Below are positions 10,865-22,800 of a DNA stretch of 64,000 nucleotides, piece by piece (within the stretch, counting starts at the first letter, position 1; every line of letters begins with the position of its first letter). Under the pieces are notes generated by a model. The model did not search any database. It was not told the DNA's origin and worked only from the letters and a program-made list of their open reading frames with translations. The position numbers and the translations under genes were made by a program. The stretch covers positions 30,831,275-30,895,274 of the forward strand of contig NC_052664.1 in NCBI RefSeq assembly GCF_016802725.1, read 5' to 3'. This DNA is from Solenopsis invicta. Its lineage: Eukaryota > Arthropoda > Insecta > Hymenoptera > Formicidae.

Positions 10865-12808
10865 CTACAAACAAAAATAGAATTCTCTGAATAACTGATA
10901 CATAGTGACAAAATATTATGGGTAATTAATCGTTTATAAGAGTTCGTACATACATTTAACTAACACGTCATGATATGTCGTCAGTCAATAAACACTGGCT
11001 TATCTAAACAGAGCTCATCTATGATAAACTATTTGAGGTTATAGTGATTGTTCTAAATGATTGTCCGAAGAAGAATCTTTTGGGAATCTTACCAAAGTGA
11101 TCGAGTTGTGTCGGAAGACAGAGCAATCGTCAAACGCGGTCGTCAAGTCTAAAATTGAATTCAAATTGAATACAGAATTTTCAAAATATGTGATAATTCA
11201 GGCTCTTTAATGTTTCCGAAATGACACCTTTATTATTTTACTGTTGTTATTCAACGAGCAACGGTTTGACTTGTCAGCATTCACATTCAGCAATTATGCT
11301 GAGACAGGATGACTTACGTACAAATCATTTGCAAGTAACATCAAGTAACATTTCAATAGAGTTCTTCAAAAACTCACACAACCTCACACGCAAATTCACA
11401 GTACGAATGGCAACGAATGGTACAGTGGCGCGACCGTTACATGTTCGGGAAGCTAAACAGCTAAAAGCCGCCGTTGGTCGTTGTCAGTAAGCCGAAAAAA
11501 GCCGGCGGGTTTCTTCAAACTGTTTCCACACAAAGAAGCACAGTTCCTCTATTCTAAACAGCTGTTTCTTCTTTGAAATTTCCTATACAGCAGACGACGA
11601 GTAGAAGCAAATGAATGCGAGAGACTGTGCATGAAAATCTCATTTTGCAATTGTGTTGTAAAATCGGAGACCCTAGCTAGTAGAAAAATTGTAATAAATT
11701 TTGACAAAATTTCAAAAACTTGACGTTTCATTAAATTTTATGAAATTCAAAAAAACATTTAACAAAATGTTAATTATATTTAAGAAAAGTATTCCAATTT
11801 GAATTCATTATTTTTATGCAGCTTTTTTGTAACATTACTTAAATTTGTGTAAAATTTTTTCTGCTAAAAATAGAGTGAATCTAACATAGATTAACATATT
11901 TATTCTTATTAATCATTTAAGTGTAACATTTGTGATATCATTTTCAAAGCTAACTTTAATTTAGTTAAAGAAAGTTAACTTATCCAATTCTGCTTATAAC
12001 AATTGTCAACCATTATATATTAGCGCCATTATGTAACAGCAGACTACTAAACAAATGATTTCATAATTAATTACTAACAATTTGTCACCTAAAATATAGA
12101 TGTTCATAATACCCACATGCCCATAACACTGCACCTTTTCTCTCAATATTGTTATTATATATAAAATTATTGAGATGCAATATATTACCATTATATTAAA
12201 GTGTAATTTTGCGCTATAAAAGAACTCTTTTAGCAAAAAAAAAATAAAATGAAATAGTGAGACGCCGAAAAGAAAGACCAACTCTATTATGGATGTTAGA
12301 TTATCTTTATTATTACATTTGTGTTTAAAAGACATAACTTATTTATAAAAATATGGGAGAGCGGGTTGCGGGGTAGAATATAATAGGACCGAGAACAAAT
12401 CCTTGCTTACAGAATAGTTAATACTAATAAAACTCAGTACTTTTTACAAGTTACAAGGAATAACAAAATCTAGCGTAATAATCGGTCTGTCATCTACCCT
12501 ATTGTAAATAATTGTAATTATTATAGCATAATGCTTAGAGTTACATCGCTTTGTTTAACACAGAATGATGGTGCATCAGAGAGCAGTTGCTGTAAAATTT
12601 TGAACACATGATAAAATTGCATTTGCTTGCTCAACAATTTACACATAATATCTACGTATTGCTAATTTCTCTTTTAACAAACAAATCAATTGCAGATCTT
12701 TATTCAATACTATCTGGATTTCGTTATCCTTTTAAAGATTGTACTTTTAGTTGCACTCTTGTGCGATTGATTATTTCACTTGTGACACAATACTATAAGA
12801 GAATTGAG

Positions 12809-12914
12809 TATATGTATGCATGTATGTGTGTGTACATGTATACGTGTGTATGCATATATGATGTATGTATATATGTACATATGTATGTATATGATGTATG
12901 TATGTGTACAGTTT
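12809..12914. repeat. (TATG)n-type microsatellite
   Basis: Degenerate TATG/TGTA/TATA units over about 105 bases. They create overlapping tyrosine/methionine/cysteine-rich chance frames on the plus strand. Confidence 0.85.
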
Positions 12915-14130
12915 TGTATAATTTTCTTAAAATATTTATTTCTCTATACAGAAAATATCCTTTTTGTCTATACTCTCATTTTCACTACTTGGCAGAATTC
13001 ATATAATTTTGATGATATGCGTGGCAGTTTTAAAGATATGTAATTTGTTGTAAAAAATACAAGTAAAAAAGTATCTTCTCTCTGGAAGATCAGATAAAGC
13101 AAGCACTGAAATTGCGTTGGATCCATAATATGCTCAACGATTGGAGAAAAGCTCCTTTACACCGTTGTATGTAATCCAGAATTGCATCAAGGATCGCATT
13201 TGCACGACAGTCCTTGATGCAATAGCAAACTGCATACGATATATAAAATAGATTTATGTGATAATAATATGATGAAGGAGACATGATTATTTTATGCGAT
13301 ACGCCTTATGGAAGTATAGCAATACAGCTAACTTATACATAGTACATAAAAAAAATATGTAAAAACAGTTTGTACAAAAATTCAGGGGAGAAAAGACAAT
13401 TATATAAAAGTACTTAAATGGTAAAAGATGAGCGGATAGAAAAGATGAAGGAGTATTTACATTTACATTTCATCTTTCGATATAAAATTAAAACAGAATC
13501 ATTCTCGACAATTTCACAAACAGATCATATGATACCAGTAATGTCCTTCGTGTAACATACGACGTGTATCACTGGCAATATATTGCAAAAGCGCGCGCAC
13601 GAACTTTCTTCATCCCGCAACAATAGTTAATTCTTTTCTCTTTTTCACTCACTCGCTTGTTTACACATTCATGTTCACACACATTCTTTTCTTTTCTATC
13701 TATCTTTATTTCTATCTTGCAACAATCTTTATGATAATGCGTCATGATTACGCGTCTCGTTCGTATGCACCGTGAGCGTACAATTATATTAAAAATGCTG
13801 TTTTGGCTTTGGCAGAAAAGAGATCAGAGAACTGTCCTACCGCTCCGCGCCGAGTACTTAATTTAAGGCAATTGATACACCTAGAAATTAACATTAACGA
13901 TTAGGCTAGCTTGTTTAGTAAATGATTTTCCGAGGGATTTAATAACGCAAGTTGAAGGAAGGTTGGGAAAGCAGGACAGGGAAGGAAGATGGGAAAGAAA
14001 AAATTGTTGGCGCGCCATACGCAATGGAATGTTTATGTATGGAACGATGCTCCGCGAGCTGTAAAGAAGAAGTTCTCTGAAACTCCCGTCAACCGTACAG
14101 ATTACAAACGTTGTCTCTTCGCCTTATATT

Positions 14131-14174
14131 ACGTTACATTACATTACATTTAATTACATTACATTACATTACAT
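14131..14174. repeat. (ACATT)n pentanucleotide repeat
   Basis: About eight copies of ACATT, with one interruption (TTAATT). A simple tandem repeat in intergenic or distal 3' UTR DNA. Confidence 0.9.
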
Positions 14175-15478
14175 GTTGCCAGTATAAGCTGACATCTCTC
14201 AATTATATTATATAACTAATAATAAACGTTTAATCTATTTAGAGGCCATTTGGAAACGCTGCGTTTTTTCCAATATAATTTAATAATAGATCCACCTATA
14301 GAACTTGCGTGTCTTATACTCTACGGAACTCGAAGGCACAATTCATGACTTATTTCCCATTCGTATTACATCTGCATTTAGAGAGAATAGCAATTATCGC
14401 ACCGTTCAACGTTCAAAAGAGGTCAATCAAAAGATACAATAAAAAAAGAAATAAGAGTCCATGCGATTAAATTAAGTAGAGCGTTGCGCATTACATGCTA
14501 TATATTGTCCCCGTAGAATAACAGACACAGCAGCACGATTGATAAATCTATTGCAGTATGTACAATTATTGTAGAATAGCAAGGTATCGTTCCCTTACTT
14601 ATTATTGTCCTTTAGAGGTCTTCACATTGGCAAGTCGAAGGCACCGTTTATTCATTGAGCTGTGTATGACGCCGCGGCAATAAAACTCGATATATATCAA
14701 AAATATACTACAAAGTACAATTACATATATAAATACATGATTAGTCAAGATTTCTCTGTGTGTAATTCATTATATAATTCCGCTAAAACATTTATTTGGA
14801 AGGATTTTATCAACTTTATTTTTATAGATTGCGCGATTCTCTTGTCGCAACTTTTCTAAACATTACGTCATATTAGAGAGGCACAATCGGTTTTGTAATT
14901 TGAGGACGTCCAAAGCTATCGTCAAATTGCACGCGACTCGTAATTCATAATTTATCAAATATCTGTGATTCATAATTTATATATAGCTCTATACACGAAT
15001 CAACGTGAATTGATAATTCGTGATGATTCGCGCTCTATAATTTTATCAAAAAATTATTTCGCTAACAAATCGTTATGTGTGATAAATGACAAGTGCAAAC
15101 TTAATGAATTTGTACTCATTCACAGTGTCCATGAATTTCACATGAAAATCCGACTGTGGATTTTGTACCAAGAAAAAAAATGCTTAAGAATTTATTTGAA
15201 AGATACATTACTTTTCTCTCTCATTGTGAACCATGAATAGTGCACAATTCGGCGTTAGTTTTACAGCATCTCTGATTGAAACTCTCCTGCTTACGTATGC
15301 AATATACATATATATTTCTTCGTCTATATTTATATGCATCAGTGTTGGATAAAACATATTGGACAACCTAGTTAATAAACATAATTAATAATTAAAAAAT
15401 TAAATTATCTTTAAATGAATAATGAATAAGAATTATAACAAATGTGTAACTGCAAATAACTTTTATATCCACGAATTA

Positions 15479-15484
15479 TTTATT
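15479..15484 (-). promoter_or_regulatory. candidate Notch poly(A) signal
   Basis: AATAAA on the minus strand, 302 bases past the Notch stop codon. Other signals further left could give a longer 3' UTR; the RNA end cannot be fixed from sequence alone. Confidence 0.35.
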
Positions 15485-15785
15485 TCCAACACTGATACCT
15501 ATTAATATACAATAATCCCGACAAAAATGCATTTTGCCGTAATAGCTCTTCCGACACACACACACATATACACAAATGAACAAAAGAAACATAAAAATAC
15601 CTTCTTGCCACTGATCTATTACGGAAGAGCTCTTCGTTGTCAACGTTACGTTTTTTTTTGTCCTTTCCAACGTCTAAACGCTCGAATTCGACGAGCTAAT
15701 CACAGTTCATATAACTTTCTACTTTCTTTTTTTTTCACGACTTATTTGTGTGAGGAAGAGAGTACCATTGCTATTGTAGATCGCC
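15485..15785 (-). other. putative proximal 3' UTR of Notch
   Basis: Sequence between the Notch stop and the first good poly(A) signal. It contains one K-box-like TGTGAT on the minus strand (15699-15704 as ATCACA), a post-transcriptional motif known from Drosophila Notch-pathway 3' UTRs, but a single 6-mer is weak evidence. It also holds a near-palindrome (GGAAGAGCTCTTCG, 15623-15636) and a T-rich run. Confidence 0.4.
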
Positions 15786-16894
15786 TCATATGTAGATCGC
15801 CTCAGATCCCTTGTTGCTTTGGTGAGCGCCACCACCAGCGCCGTAAGCGTTCGTAGGCGAAGCCATGCAATCGGACCAGTCGCTATTCGAATGAGGCGAG
15901 CTCGAAGACCAGTGACCAGGGCTATCCGGCGATGGCGTGGGGAAACTTTCGGGTGCTTGCATAAGATGCTGTGGCGTAACATCGGGCCCAGAATGATGAG
16001 ACGGCGGTGTCAAATATTGATAGTATTGTTGCGTCTGTTGTTGCTGTTGCTGCTGTTGTTGCTGCTGCGTGCTCTGCTGTGGCTGCGGTTGCTGCTGCTG
16101 CTGCTGCTGTTGCTGCTGTTGTTGCTGCTGCTGTTGTTGAATCTGCTGCTGTGTTTGTTGCATTTGCTGCTGCTGTTGTTGCTGCTGCTGCTGTTGGCTT
16201 GAAGAATACGGTAAATTCTCGAAGTCAAAACCCACTGGTGGCATGCTACCATGTTTTTGATGCGTCGCTTGCCGCATAGCAGCGATATGAGTTGGCGAAG
16301 TAGGCAACGATGGCCTGTTTTTCGCCGGCGACGGCGAGCCCATGTAGCTTGCTTGCGGGGAAAGGGTCATGTTGGACTGCACCGAATGTGGTGGCGACTG
16401 ATTACTGTACGGCGGTGATAATGTGTTTACCATGCCTTGCTGCTGCCGTTGATGAGGCGCTAGGAGTTGGTCGTGAAATGGCAGCCCATAATTGCTCGTG
16501 AAGGTATCCAGGCCGAGTTGTTGCAAGCCTTGTATCGATTGACTCTTGATGCAATCCTCGTACGGTGGCGGCTGCTTCGCCGTCGCAGTGTGAGCCACCA
16601 GAGGTAACGCGTTACTATAAAGACTCGCGCTATCGTACGGGCTAGTCGGTAGATTGCCATCGGCGCCTTCCGCTCCCTGTGGGATCTCTTGGTTTGGGGG
16701 CTGAGCGCCGCGTGGTTTAGCCGGTGCTTTCTTCACCGATGGTTTTCGCCTTACCATCACCACCGTGCCGCCCTCTGATTCCGGACTGTTTGGGTTTCCC
16801 GTGCCTGCTTTTGGCCGCTTCTTTGACTTGGTTTGCTTCGGCGCTGAACCGATAACTGTGGGATGAGTGATTAATTGTGGATGATTTGAAGATC
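15786..16894 (-). CDS. Notch: Notch exon: transactivation region, opa repeat, PPxY and PEST tail
   Basis: Last coding exon, entered after an ACTTACAG acceptor; it codes for 368 residues plus the stop. It opens with SSNHPQLITHPTVIGS, equivalent to the Drosophila stretch after the ankyrin repeats. A lysine-rich cluster (QTKSKKRPKAG) and VRRKPSVKK follow, then the Su(dx)/Nedd4-type ligand PPPYEDCIK, the conserved LSPPYSNQSPPHSVQS and GSPSPAKNRPSLPTSPTH blocks, the glutamine tract, YYQYLTPPSHHSG and the PEST-like end. The region between the ankyrin repeats and PPxY is shorter than in Drosophila. Confidence 0.96.
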
Positions 16895-19800
16895 CTGTAA
16901 GTGATAATTATGTTACATAACAATGTTATATCAAGAATATTATTTTGTTATTAATAATGCACGTTTCCGTGTTATTTAATAATTAACTATATCCATAAAA
17001 AATTTGTCCACTAAAATAAAAATTATAATTAAAATACAAAGAGTTTTAATGAAGTGCTTTATTCTTACATTTATAATTTACTGTATAACATGATTTTTTA
17101 ATAACATAATTATTTCTTTAAATTATAAAAAAACTTTTTATATTGGTTTTTAAAATTAGATATTGAAAAAGGAAAATTTATTATGAAATTTATTTAATAA
17201 CTTCTTAATAAAATTTATTATTCATCATAATAAAATTTTGCTTTAAAAGTGAAATATTTTGCGTATCATAAAGATATTATAAAAACTCTTACCCATGAGA
17301 GGACCATTTGGAATGACTGTAACCATCTGAGGCGATCTCGGCATATGCTCATCAAGTAGTCTGACAATATCGTGATGCAGTCTCTCACTTGCAACATCGC
17401 GAGGTAATCGATCCATATGATCAGTAATCTCCCTGTTGGCAAATGTGTCAAGCAACGCTTTGCATGCTTCGAAGCTACCCTCGCGGGCGGCTAAGAATAA
17501 TGGGGTTTCGTCTTTATCGTCTTGAGCGTCTCTGTTCGCGCCATGCACCAACAATATGTTCACAGCATCGACGTTGTTGACTGCCGCAGCCCAGTGCAGC
17601 GCGGTTTTACCGCTGTTATCGGCGGCATTGATATCGGCATCGGCGTTAATAAGATCTTCCACCATTCCCTCGGTGGCCAAACGCGCCGCTAGTATCAGCG
17701 GTGTGGTGCCATCGTGCATTCGCGCGTTCAAATTTGTCGCCCGATTGCGCAGTAGTATCTGGAAAACTCCCATAGCGTCGGCTGCGACGGCAGAGTGCAG
17801 CGGCGTACGACCGGTGTTATCCTGTGAATTAGCATCGGCACCCGCGTCCAGCAATCTCTTGGCCGCGTCAGCCCGAGCGTAACGCGCGGCAAGATGCAGC
17901 GATGTCTCGCCGCTCTTATCCGTAGTAGCGTTCAGATCCGCGCCTTGGGCAACCAAATCGGCGATCACTGCCGCAGTGCCGTCGCTTTCATCCTCCTCCT
18001 CGCCAGTGTCGAGTCCACCGCCACGCACCGCCGAAACCATTAGCGGTGTCATGCCACACGGACCACGCGCATTTACGTCCTGGCCATGCTCGAGACTGGG
18101 CGGCGTCAGCACTCCACCCGCGTCCGGTCGTCGTATCTCGGCTGCGTCCAGATGCTGTTGTGTCCACGTACGCGGTTCGGTTTCCTCATAGTCTGTGATG
18201 ACGGTATGATCGCTCGCGTAACCCGGTTCGATGGCACGCATCCTCTTTGATGGAGGAAGATCGGATTCGTCGTCAGACCACTGGGACTGTATTCGAGCGC
18301 TCACAACATCCATGCTCATGCAGTTCACCGATGGCTGCTTATTCAAATTACGCATCTCTTGGCCGTCCGGACCGCGTCGACGCGATCGGCGTCGTTGACC
18401 ACTGCCACTGCTGGTCCTTAAGAAGCCCTCAGGGAACCATGTGACCCCTACGGCACGCTTCCGCTGTGCGGTCACTAGAACGCCGACAAGCAACCCACCG
18501 AGCACCACAATGACTACACCGATGAAAACGTACTTATAATTCGTTGGTTCTAAATCGTCGGCACCCTGAGTACGCAGGACACTTCGTACTTGTTCGATAG
18601 GGAAGTTTCGCGATATGGTGTGCTTCAATGCCGTAGCGGCCAAATACTCAGCCGCCTCGTTCGCCGATGAGAAACATGCCGAACTTTCCGTGCATTTGCG
18701 ATTGTCGATCTGCATATAAGCAATTACGCCTCTCTTATTGGAAGGCGTTGGTGGTCGGCTAAAGATATTATTAGGCTGCTTCTTTTTCTCAGGCTTCCAA
18801 GGATATATCATTTCGTTGCCAAGTTCATCCGTTTTAATACGAAGCGTCGTTCTTAGATGATGACCGATGTCACGTAAAAAGGCTGCGAGGTTTGCGCGAA
18901 AAGTGTCCACCTCCATTCTTACGACTATGGATATGACTCCTTCCACTAATGATGGCGGCTCCTTCTCACAATCCATACCATCCCAATTACATTCTTCATT
19001 GTTGCAACCGTAATCGCAATGGCCATTAGCATAATGCTTTTTGCAGTAAGCGTCATAAATTGGGCTGTAAAAAGCAAATAACATAATTAATAAAAGTGTT
19101 AAAAATAAAATAAAACAATGTTTGCTACAACTTTTTATTTACAACCGTAATAAAAAAAATAATAAAAATGAATAAGAATCATGAAAATTCATATGTATTG
19201 TGCTAATAAATTAAAAATTAAATTCATTAATAAGAGCGCTAACAATACTATCAAGGATTCCAATAATAATTTAATTTTTTAATATATATTAAGAGTAATG
19301 AGCATCACGATATACAACGTAATGTCTAATTAAGAAAAGAAATTTAGCTAAAAATACTCACTTGCAAGGAGGAAGTTTTCGATCACAGTCTCTACCATCG
19401 AAAAGACATTGCGGATTGTTGCAGTCTTCGTCGCACACACCATTCATGAACACCTTCCAGCATTCGGGCGCGGTGCAATTGCGCCACGGATTAATACCCA
19501 GTGAGCAATCGTTGCCATCAAATTCGCACGCGGGTCGATTGCACTCCTCGTCGCAGCGTTCATTGCGAATCTTAGTCGAGCAGCCGTTTTCGATACACTT
19601 CTTACGCTCGCGTTCCCAATTAATATCATTCAAACTTTTGGACGTATTGCCGAACACTCCACCAGGAAAGCTTGAGTCGAAGATATCACAATTCTTGCCG
19701 GACCATGAGGGAGGACAGTCACAAGAGTAGTCACCAATCTTGTTTATACAAGGGGCGTTTTGCTGACACGGGTGCCTATCGCATTCATTCCAAGCATCAA

Positions 19801-22800
19801 ATTCACAATGAATACCGGTTGTACCTGGCAGACAGTAGCATTGATAGCTATTTCCAATGACGCGACACGTGCCACCGTTCTGACACGGTTCGGAGTCGCA
19901 GTAAGAACCAGCGAATTCGCAATTGGTACCATGATAATCACCAGGACAGATGCAAATGTGCCTGTCGGGCTTGGCTGTGCAAAAACCACCGTTCTGACAT
20001 GGAGAGCTATCACAGAAATTCACCTTGATCTCACAGTGGCGGCCCATATAGCCGGGTTTGCAGTTGCAGTGATAGTTGTTGACCAGTTGTACGCAGTCCT
20101 GAGTACCGGGCGCGGCACATGGATTCGACAAACACTCATTAATATCGCCCTCGCATCTTGGTCCGACAAAACCAGGCGGACACTTACATTCGAAACCACC
20201 CACTTTATCGGTGCAGGTGCCGTTATTGTGGCAAGCGGTCATCATACAGTCGTCGATGTTGACTTCGCATATGAAACCAAGAGTACCGGGTGGACAGGAG
20301 CATGTAAAATTGTTGATCAAATCGTGACAGGTACCACCATTCTGGCAGGGATTCGGTCGGCAGTCGTCGATGTTGAGTTCGCAATTTTGACCTTGGAAGC
20401 CCTTGGTGCACTGGCATTGATATGAGCCGATAAGGTCTTTGCAAGTTGCGCCGTTCTGACATGGTGCCGAATCGCACTCGTCTATCTCCTCCTGACAGTA
20501 AGAGCCGGTGTAACCGTCGAGACAGTGACAACGATGACTATTGCCTATGTTTTCGCAGGTGCCATTGTTGCACAGACTGTTCTCCGGCACACCCTTCCGT
20601 ATGGCGGCGTCCTTGCACGAGACCATCTCCACATCGCATACCTTGCCGGTCCACCCGGGTGAGCAGTTGCAATGGTACTTGTTCATGTGCTGCACGCACG
20701 TTGCCTGATTCTCGCATGGATTGTCCGCGCACCAGTCCACGTATTTGTCACATTGCTTACCCGTGTAACCGTACGGACAGTGACACGTGTAGTATTGCAC
20801 ATGATCATGACAAGTAGCACCGTTCTGGCAGGGTGAGCTGTCACATTCGTTGATACGATACTGACAGTTCGAGCCTGTGTAGCCGGTCTTGCAGACGCAT
20901 GTGTAATTGTTGATACCGTCGATACACGTGCCGTCATTCATGCAACTACTGTCGGTACAGTCTTCGTCGTTGGTCTGACAATTAATACCGGAGAAACCAA
21001 GTTGACATTGGCATGTGTAGGAGTTGACATATTCCTTGCAAATTGCACCGTTTTGACAGGGCTGCGATAGACATTCGTCGATGTCGATCTCACAGTGTTT
21101 ACCACTAAAACCATCGACGCAGAGACACGTGTAATCACCGATGCCGTCCAGACAGGTGCCGCCATTTTGACAGGGAACTGTGAACAGCAGGAAAGATTTT
21201 CTTTGAGTGTCGTACGGCGATGTTTATTAAATGCGTTTAATTTAATCCATGCCATTGCGTGATAAAACAGATGACGCTCTATAGACTTGCGTTAAGGCTC
21301 TTAAATGAAAGCGAAAGAAGATCTGCATCTGTAGCAAGTAAGAAAAAAAAGGCAAACAACAGCCGGTGGTTCGTACTCACATGATGCACAGTCATCGGTA
21401 TTGATGATGCAATCACGGCCCTCGTAGCCCTTCGCGCACACGCAGTGGTAAGAGCCGTTTGTGTTCCGGCAAGTGGCACCGTTTCTGCACGGCGATGTCA
21501 TCACGCACTCGTCCACGTCCTCGTCGCACAGCCTGCCCGTGTAACCGACCGTACATGTGCACGCAAAGTCAAGGAAGTTTGACGATGGTGAGCATTTTGC
21601 CCCGTGAAGACATCTGGAAATGACATGTTATAAAGTCGTTCTATCATGCGGATCATTCATGCATTTTATCAAAATTAAACGAAGCTCTCGAGACTCTTGT
21701 CTTTGTTACATAGTCATAATTCAACATGATTGCAAAAACGGAAGCCTTAAAGGGATATTGTAAGTAGCTTTGTAATAAAAACTACAATAAGTTAAAATAC
21801 AATAATAATTTCAAAAGAAAAGTTAATTATAGTTTGTAACAAGTATATTTTATATCGTGTAAAAAGAATTATAAAAATGTACATTTTTTTTTAAGTACTG
21901 ATGTTTTAAAACTGTATAATTTAAATTTTAAATTCTGTATCTGTTTCTACAATACTGTTTCTGCAGTATTAAATTCAATATAAGATTTTGAAATACTCTG
22001 AGTAGTCTCAATAGAGTATAAGAATAATCAAGGGCAACTTTAGAATTTCTCTCCCCACACGATGCATATGCGAATATGATTACGTCCATGTATCCTTATG
22101 CAAATGAATTCAGAAGAAAAAATCGTACTTGTTCGGTGAGCAGGGGTCCAGCTTGTCCTCGCAATTCCTGCCGGTGTGGGGCAGCTCGCAAACGCATTTG
22201 TAATCATTGACGAGGTCGATGCAGGATCCACCGTTCTGGCAGGGATTGTTGGCGCAATCGTCGATGTTGGTCTCGCAATTGGTGCCGGTATAGCCGGGCA
22301 GGCACTTGCAGCTGTAACCGTTCAGATGGTCGTTGCACGTGCCACCGTGCTGGCAGGGGTTCGAGCCGCACTCGTCGATATCCGCCTCGCACCTCTTGCC
22401 GCCGTAACCGGGCAGGCAGTGGCAGATAAACTGGTTCACCCCGTCCTCGCAAGTGCCACCGTTCAGGCAGGGCGAGCTCGCGCACTCGTCCACGTCGCTC
22501 AGACATCTGGCGTCGTAGTAGCCGCGCGGACATTCGCATTTAAAGCCGTTTATCACGTCGATGCAACGGCCACCGTTTGCACACGGGTTGCTCGCGCACT
22601 CATTTATATCGGTCTCGCAATGCTGACCGGTGAAGCCTGGTTCGCATTCGCAGGAATACCTGAAAGATGAGACATATTGTACCTATTGAAAAACGAAAGG
22701 GAGCGTGGCGATGTGTCAACACAGCTAAGATTTTTGTCAAATTGCGTCTATTCGTATTCATATTACTCCGTTGCCAGATTACCAATAATAATTCATTTGA

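Larger units (their letters stand above)
10866..15478. other. intergenic DNA between the BTB gene and Notch
   Basis: About 4.6 kb, AT-rich. It should hold the BTB promoter and first non-coding exon toward its left end, though I could not fix a TSS. Simple repeats at 12809-12914 and 14131-14174 are listed separately. The frames at 12006-12335 (109 residues, hydrophobic, AT-rich) and 12608-13006 (spanning a TATG repeat) look like chance frames. The remainder shows nothing recognisable. Confidence 0.55.

Noticed and set aside
12006..12335. 109-residue hydrophobic minus-strand frame resembling a multi-pass membrane protein
   Set aside because: Composition follows the AT-rich DNA (Ile/Phe/Leu/Tyr codons); no receptor motif and no flanking splice sites that make sense.
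12608..13043. 132- and 79-residue plus-strand frames rich in Tyr, Met and Cys
   Set aside because: They are translations of the TATG microsatellite and neighbouring AT-rich DNA.
15819..16279. Plus-strand poly-Leu and poly-Ala frames and minus-strand poly-Ser/Asn frame
   Set aside because: Out-of-frame readings of the Notch CAG/CAA repeat.
19760..20425. 221-residue plus-strand open frame
   Set aside because: Antisense shadow of the conserved Notch EGF-coding exon. The minus-strand frame carries the six-cysteine repeats and correct splice phases.
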